From contig JABTTZ010000001.1 in assembly GCA_015075625.1 (NCBI GenBank), positions 1,116,001-1,180,000 of the forward strand: a stretch of DNA of 64,000 nt. Direction: 5' to 3'. The translations under genes were made by a program, and so were the position numbers. Shown here in pieces: positions 59,481 to 64,000 of the stretch. Under the pieces are notes generated by a model. It ran no database searches, was not told the origin of the DNA, and was given only the letters and a program-made list of their open reading frames with translations. Position 1 is the first letter of the stretch. Each line of letters starts with the position of its first letter. Source of the DNA: Anaerolineales bacterium. GTDB taxonomy: Bacteria; Chloroflexota; Anaerolineae; Aggregatilineales; UBA2796.

Positions 59481-60358
59481 GATCCCGCCGCTAAAGCAGC
59501 GGGCTGAAACTGACCACCCCTTCGGGGCTTGGAAACCGCAACCATCAGGACAGCCTAGATTCTGTTGATAGTAGGGGCGCAATGCATTGCGCCCAGTGTC
59601 GTCCGTCAGCACCCGCCGCTAAAGCAGCGGGCTGAAACTGACCACCCCTTCGGGGCTTGGAAACCGCAACCATCAAGACAGCCTAGATTCTCTTGATAGT
59701 GCAATCCCCGTAGGGGCGCAATGCATTGCGCCCAGTGCCGTCCGTCAGCACCCGCCGCTAAAGCAGCGGGCTGAAACTGACCACCCCTTCGGGGCTTGGA
59801 AACCGCAACCATCAGGACAGCCTAGATTCTGTTGATAGTGCAATCCCGTAGGGGCGCAATGCATTGCGCCCAGTGTCGTCCGTCAGCACCCGCCGCTAAA
59901 GCGCGGGCTGAAATTGACCACCCCTTCGGGGCTTGGAAACCACAACCAGCAGGACAGCCTGAATTCTGGTTGATAGTGCAATCCCGTAGGGGCGCAATGC
60001 ATTGCGCCCAGTGTCGTCCGTCAGCACCCGCCGCTAAAGCAGCGGGCTGAAACTGACCACCCCTTCGGGGCTTGGAAACCGCAACCATCAAGACAGCCTA
60101 GATTCTGTTGATAGTGCAATCCCCGTAGGGGCGCAATGCATTGCGCCCAGTGTCGTCCGTCAGCACCCGCCGCTAAAGCAGCGGGCTGAAACTGACCACC
60201 CCTTCGGGGCTTGGAAACCGCAACCATCAGGACAGCCTAGATTCTGTTGATAGTGCAATCCCCGTAGGGGCGCAATGCATTGCGCCCAGTGTCGTCCGTC
60301 AGCACCCGCCGCTAAAGCAGCGGGCTGAAACTGACCACCCCTTCGGGGCTTGGAAACC
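59481..60358. repeat. Seven-copy tandem array of a 139-bp palindrome unit
   Basis: The hairpin core CCGCTAAAGCAGCGG begins at 59488, 59616, 59755, 59893, 60031, 60170 and 60309, giving periods of 128, 139, 138, 138, 139 and 139 bp. Each unit also has a CCCCTTCGGGG tetraloop hairpin and, in the spacer, CGTAGGGGCGCAATGCATTG with its full 20-bp palindrome GGGCGCAATGCATTGCGCCC. Units are nearly identical, with a 10-bp loss in the first. No gene runs through the array. Confidence 0.93.
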
Positions 60359-60367
60359 CTTCCCTCG

Positions 60368-60412
60368 TAGACAGGGGTAGGGCGCGGACACCCCAGGCGG
60401 TGTCCCTACGGG
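60368..60412. repeat. GTAG palindromic repeat
   Basis: GGTAGGGCGCGGACACCCCA is followed by GGCGGTGTCCCTACGG, a GTAG/CTAC-bordered palindrome of the same class as 36095-36140. Confidence 0.7.
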
Positions 60413-60526
60413 GTGGGGGGGAACACATGGGGCGGTCTAGAAGGATTGCATAAGAAATGTACACAGATTGCCCATCAAAGCCCGTCACAAAAAGGGAAGC
60501 GTTGCCCAAGCGTCACCTGCGGAGAG

Positions 60527-60555
60527 TTGACCGACTCCTCTGTCTGATCTAGACT
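60527..60555 (+). promoter_or_regulatory. Promoter for the giant stalked surface protein
   Basis: TTGACC (60527-60532) and TAGACT (60550-60555) are spaced 17 bp, about 50 nt before the ATG at 60606, with AGAGGA (60591-60596) as ribosome site. Confidence 0.65.
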
Positions 60556-60605
60556 GTGTAGGAAGTTTGTATGGAAGCAACCCTTCCGAAAGAGGACGGC
60601 AACCC

Positions 60606-63600
60606 ATGCCCGGACGAGGATCAAATGTAAGTCGTTGGCTGCCGATCATGGCGCTTGTCGTCGTGGTCATGGTTGGTGCGGTGGTGGTGGGGGCGCTGCT
60701 CTCACGGGCGCTGATCACCGAACAGCCCCAAGAGACCGCAACGGTGGCGCCGCAAACGCCCACCGCCGAAACCCCTATCGCCATGAGCGACCTGCCCGAA
60801 GTTGAAATCCGCGCCCCTAGCGACAACGCCGAGGTTGTCCTCGGTGGGGAGGTGGGCGTCTATGTTCGGGCGGTGGACCGCATCGGGGTGACGCGCATTG
60901 AGATGCGGGTGAACAACCAGCCGATTGATTCGGCGGGATCGCCCGACCCCAACGGGGCGCTTGTCCTCGATAGTATTCTCTCTTGGACGCCCACCACACC
61001 GGGACGAAACGTGATTCAAGTGGTTGCTTACCGAGGCGGTATTGTGGGCAACCCCAAGACGATCACCGTGACGGTGCGCGATAACGCCGCGCTGCCCACC
61101 CAAACGCCGCCCCCGCCCGGAGTGACGCCGCTGCCGCCAACCTTCACGGCAACGGCTGACCCCACCTGCCGTGTGCGCATCAACAGCAGCGGGATCAACG
61201 TCCGGCGCGGACCGGGCTTGAATTACGAGGTGATCACCTCCCTCGCCTTTGCTGCCGTTGTTCCCGTGACGGGCATCAGCCCTGACGGTGCGTGGTATCA
61301 GGTGAACGCCGTCGGCTTCATCGGATGGGTGAGCACCCAATTTGTGACGCCGCTCGGCTTTTGCGGCGGCATCGGCGTGATCGCCCCGCCGCCCTCGCCC
61401 ATTCCCGCCGGCGGGACTCAAGTGGTGATCTTGCCCACGTGGACGCCCTTTCCCACGCTGCCGCTGCCGACTGCCACCAGCACGATCCCCGTCGTCGTCC
61501 TTCCCACCCTCACGGCGACGATCTACATCCCGCCACAGCCCGGACAAGTCTCCGTTGGCGACCTGACCTCTACCGCCATCTATGCCACCCAAACAAAATT
61601 GGCGCAGATTCCTTCGCCGCTGCCGACGAACACGCCGACGGTGACGCCGCTCCCGGGTGAGACAGTTGCCCCTACGGCAACGCCATCGGACACGCCGACG
61701 GTGACGCCGACGCCGCTTTTGCCCGATGTGATCGTCAGCGCGATTGACCTCGCCAGCACAACGGTGATCCTTGATGCGACAACGCGCCAAGCGACGCTCC
61801 CCGTCAAGGTGACGGTGAAAAACAATGGGCAAGCGCTTGCCCCCACCTTTGATGTGGCGCTCCGCCTGTTTGATGGCACGGCGATCACGAAACGGACGAC
61901 GGTTGTCCTTGATCTTGGCGCCGAAACGACGCTCGATTTTGATGTGACCTTCAAGACCGAAGGCGTCCAGACGCTCACAGTGATTGCCGACAGCACAAAC
62001 GGCGTCCCAGAGAGCGACAAGACAAATAATGTGGCAACCCGCGAAGTGACGGTTATTGTGGCGACGGTGACGAATCCCACCGCCACCGCCACCCCGACGG
62101 ATACGGCGACGCCCGATGTGACGGCAACGCCCATCCCGCCAACGGAAACCCCCGTCCCGCCCACCGAAACCTTGATTCCGCCGCCGGATACGGCGACGCC
62201 AGAGCCAGAGACGGCAACGCCGGAAGCGCCAACAACGACGCCAGAGCCAGAGACGGCAACGCCGGAAGCGCCAACAACGACGCCAGAGCCAGAGACGGCA
62301 ACACCGGAGGCGCCAACAACGACGCCAGAGCCAGAGACGGCAACACCGGAAGCGCCGACGACAACGCCTGAACCCCCCACCGAAACGCCCATTCCGGCAA
62401 CGGCAATGCCCTCGATCAGCGTCCAGCCAAGCTGCACGGCGGAACTGGTCGCCTCGTTCGTCCTGATCAACAACGGCGGGGCGATGAGCGCCCCGACGGC
62501 ATTCACGATAACGAACATAAACGGGGCGGTGGTCTTGGCGGGCGGCGATCTGCTCATGGAGGCGGGCGGCAGCCGCGTCCTCACGGTGCAGGGCGTCTCC
62601 GGCGTGCTGACGCTGAGCATCCCGCAGTATCAGGTCTTTGCGCAGGCGGACTGCCCCGTGCCAACGGCAACGGCTGAACCGCCGACAGTGACGCCCGAAC
62701 CAGCCACCGAGACACCCATCCCGCCCACCGAGACGCCCATTCCGGCAACGGCAATGCCCTCGATCAGCGTCCAGCCAAGCTGCACGGCGGAACTGGTCGC
62801 CTCGTTCGTCCTGATCAACAACGGCGGGGCGATGAGCGCCCCGACGGCATTCACGATAACGAACATAAACGGGGCGGTGGTCTTGGCGGGCGGCGATCTG
62901 CTCATGGAGGCGGGCGGCAGCCGCGTCCTCACGGTGCAGGGCGTCTCCGGCGTGCTGACGCTGAGCATCCCGCAGTATCAGGTCTTTGCGCAGGCGGACT
63001 GCCCCGTGCCAGCCACCGAGACACCCATCCCGCCCACCGAGACGCCCATTCCGGCAACGGCAATGCCCTCGATCAGCGTCCAGCCAAGCTGCACGGCGGA
63101 ACTGGTCGCCTCGTTCGTCCTGATCAATAACGGCGGGGCAATGAGCGCCCCGACGGCATTCACGATAACGAACATAAACGGGGCGGTGGTCTTGGCGGGC
63201 GGCGATCTGCTCATGGAGGCGGGCGGCAGCCGCGTCCTCACGGTACAGGGCGTCTCCGGCGTGCTGACGCTGAGCATCCCGCAGTATCAGGTTTTTGCGC
63301 AGGCGGACTGCCCCGTGCCAACGGCAACGGCTGAACCGCCGACAGTGACGCCCGAACCAGCCACCGAGACGCCCATCCCGGCAACGCCCATGCCAGCGAT
63401 CAGCGTCCAGCCAAGCTGCACGGCGGAACTGGTCGCCTCGTTCGTCCTGATCAACAACGGCGGGGCAATGAGTTTCCCGACCAGTTACACGGTGGTTGAT
63501 AGCAGCGGCATCCCGCTCTTGGGAGGCAGTGATCTCCAATTGGAGGCGGGTGGAAACCGCGTCCTCACGGTGCAGGGCATCCCAGGCGTGATCACCCTGA

Positions 63601-64000
63601 ATGTGCCGGAATATCAGCTTGTCTCACAGGCGAACTGCCCGCTCCCAACGGCAACCCCCGAACAGGCGACGGCAACCCCAGAGCCAAGCGTAGACATCGT
63701 TGATCTGGGTGCTGTTGCCGTACAGCCGAGCTTGAACAATCAGACACAGCAAATCATGCGCGGGATTCACGCCCTCTGGCTGCAAAGCGGCGGGACGGGG
63801 AATGATTTCAGCCTGACCGGAAACGGACTGCTGCTAGGAATCAGCGATCTCTACAGCCAAAGCGCGAACTTCGATCAATATGCCGGACTTGCCCAGAGCA
63901 TCCTCGATAACTACGGGGCAGCCGTCCAAGCGCTGCAAGGGCGCTATGGGCAGTGTAATGCCGGCACGCCGATCCAATGCCCGCAGGGAAGGTCGCCGCT
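60606..64000 (+). CDS. Giant stalked surface protein, N-terminal part (runs off window)
   Basis: The frame is open from the ATG at 60606 to the last base (1131 codons, 3' end outside). One N-terminal span (about 13-33, LPIMALVVVVMVGAVVVGALL) anchors it. Then come an Ig-like beta domain (about 60-170), a bacterial SH3 domain (CRVRINSSGINVRRGPGLNYEVI at about 185), a TP-rich linker, and a CARDB-like domain (about 372-480, VIVSAIDLASTTVILDATTRQATLPVKVTVKNNG). TPE/TPIPP-rich repeats (about 530-600) precede four near-identical modules starting at residues 603, 719, 822 and 931 (SISVQPSCTAELVASFVLINNGGAMSAPTAFTI...). The last visible part (SVDIVDLGAVAVQ...) is a new domain. It probably forms a cell-surface filament or adhesin. 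Confidence 0.88.
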   Translation, partial: MPGRGSNVSRWLPIMALVVVVMVGAVVVGALLSRALITEQPQETATVAPQTPTAETPIAMSDLPEVEIRAPSDNAEVVLGGEVGVYVRAVDRIGVTRIEMRVNNQPIDSAGSPDPNGALVLDSILSWTPTTPGRNVIQVVAYRGGIVGNPKTITVTVRDNAALPTQTPPPPGVTPLPPTFTATADPTCRVRINSSGINVRRGPGLNYEVITSLAFAAVVPVTGISPDGAWYQVNAVGFIGWVSTQFVTPLGFCGGIGVIAPPPSPIPAGGTQVVILPTWTPFPTLPLPTATSTIPVVVLPTLTATIYIPPQPGQVSVGDLTSTAIYATQTKLAQIPSPLPTNTPTVTPLPGETVAPTATPSDTPTVTPTPLLPDVIVSAIDLASTTVILDATTRQATLPVKVTVKNNGQALAPTFDVALRLFDGTAITKRTTVVLDLGAETTLDFDVTFKTEGVQTLTVIADSTNGVPESDKTNNVATREVTVIVATVTNPTATATPTDTATPDVTATPIPPTETPVPPTETLIPPPDTATPEPETATPEAPTTTPEPETATPEAPTTTPEPETATPEAPTTTPEPETATPEAPTTTPEPPTETPIPATAMPSISVQPSCTAELVASFVLINNGGAMSAPTAFTITNINGAVVLAGGDLLMEAGGSRVLTVQGVSGVLTLSIPQYQVFAQADCPVPTATAEPPTVTPEPATETPIPPTETPIPATAMPSISVQPSCTAELVASFVLINNGGAMSAPTAFTITNINGAVVLAGGDLLMEAGGSRVLTVQGVSGVLTLSIPQYQVFAQADCPVPATETPIPPTETPIPATAMPSISVQPSCTAELVASFVLINNGGAMSAPTAFTITNINGAVVLAGGDLLMEAGGSRVLTVQGVSGVLTLSIPQYQVFAQADCPVPTATAEPPTVTPEPATETPIPATPMPAISVQPSCTAELVASFVLINNGGAMSFPTSYTVVDSSGIPLLGGSDLQLEAGGNRVLTVQGIPGVITLNVPEYQLVSQANCPLPTATPEQATATPEPSVDIVDLGAVAVQPSLNNQTQQIMRGIHALWLQSGGTGNDFSLTGNGLLLGISDLYSQSANFDQYAGLAQSILDNYGAAVQALQGRYGQCNAGTPIQCPQGRSP
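62203..62370. repeat. 42-bp tandem repeat coding the TPE stalk
   Basis: About four units of 42 bp (14 residues, TPEPETATPEAPTT type) in frame within the surface protein gene; units differ at one to three bases. Confidence 0.85.
62412..63660. repeat. Four direct repeats of a surface-protein module
   Basis: Modules start at 62412, 62760, 63069 and 63396 (spacings 348, 309 and 327 bp, all multiples of three). The first three are almost identical over about 240 bp; the fourth has diverged in its second half (SFPTSYTVVDSSGIP). This is a recent expansion. Confidence 0.92.

Noticed and set aside
59481-60358. CRISPR array
   Set aside because: Unit length is 139 bp with palindromes and near-identical whole units; there are no short repeats with unique spacers and no cas genes.
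59606-60509. Repeated short ORFs (MVAVSKPRRGGQFQPAALAAG...) in the array
   Set aside because: They are translations of the repeat unit, occur wherever the unit occurs, and have no ribosome sites.
60702-63539. 945-codon minus-strand open frame antisense to the surface protein
   Set aside because: It is a frame shadow of TP-rich GC-biased coding DNA: the product is an Arg/His/Gly-rich low-complexity chain with no domain, and the plus frame has clear domains, promoter and ribosome site.

Overview
The window is a 64-kb piece of a GC-rich bacterial chromosome with no rRNA or tRNA gene that I can see. The gene set points to the phylum Chloroflexota, probably near Anaerolineae. This is an inference from several traits together: long secreted proteins with Thr/Pro-rich (TPT, TPE) stalks, a giant Ser/Thr kinase-STAND NTPase-WD40 protein, an LCP-family envelope protein, a membrane-fused spermidine synthase-like protein, WXG100-type proteins, many solo beta-propeller proteins, and a dense population of small GTAG-type palindromic repeats between genes.

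Layout. 1-4714: end of an aldo/keto reductase gene, then a promoter-led pair (membrane protein, spermidine synthase-like membrane protein) and a PHP phosphoesterase. 4919-10262: a TPR membrane protein diverges from a frr-uppS-cdsA-glycosyltransferase operon (ribosome recycling, undecaprenyl lipid, phospholipid precursor). 10243-17392 (minus): a thioredoxin-like ferredoxin, the 1708-aa kinase and glmM. 17815-28191: a DMT exporter converges on mtnP, followed by a long minus-strand run (glycosyltransferase, DMT transporter, HAD-DinB fusion, Cys-rich protein, EF-P, DnaJ-like protein, acetyltransferase, MFS transporter). 28574-36015: FHA protein, secreted propeller, rpe, LCP protein, TDH-like SDR, and rsmI back to back with an FmrO/ArmA-family 16S rRNA methyltransferase. 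36137-41971: small secreted and membrane proteins, an AAA ATPase, an RlmB/TrmH-type methyltransferase, a stalked DsbA-like oxidoreductase and a GlsB-like membrane protein. 42134-47080: a duplicated, AT-richer cassette of two WXG100 proteins with shared N-termini and unrelated C-termini, plus two paralogous lipoproteins. 47330-59328: manA, citrate synthase, a leaderless small membrane protein, a CopC-CopD-cytochrome c fusion, a 904-aa probable alpha-toroid protein, a propeller protein and a YkgJ-type protein. 59481-60358: a seven-copy tandem array of a repeat of about 139 bp. 60606-64000: the start of a very large stalked surface protein with SH3, CARDB-like and four near-identical modules, cut by the window end.

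The most interesting points are: (i) the FmrO-type methyltransferase head-to-head with rsmI, since both families act a few bases apart in 16S rRNA helix 44; (ii) a REP-like repeat family whose outer edge repeatedly falls exactly on a gene's stop codon; (iii) the WXG100/lipoprotein cassette, which has the layout of a polymorphic secreted-effector locus; (iv) the tandem palindrome array upstream of the giant surface protein. No CRISPR array, prophage or complete insertion sequence was found.
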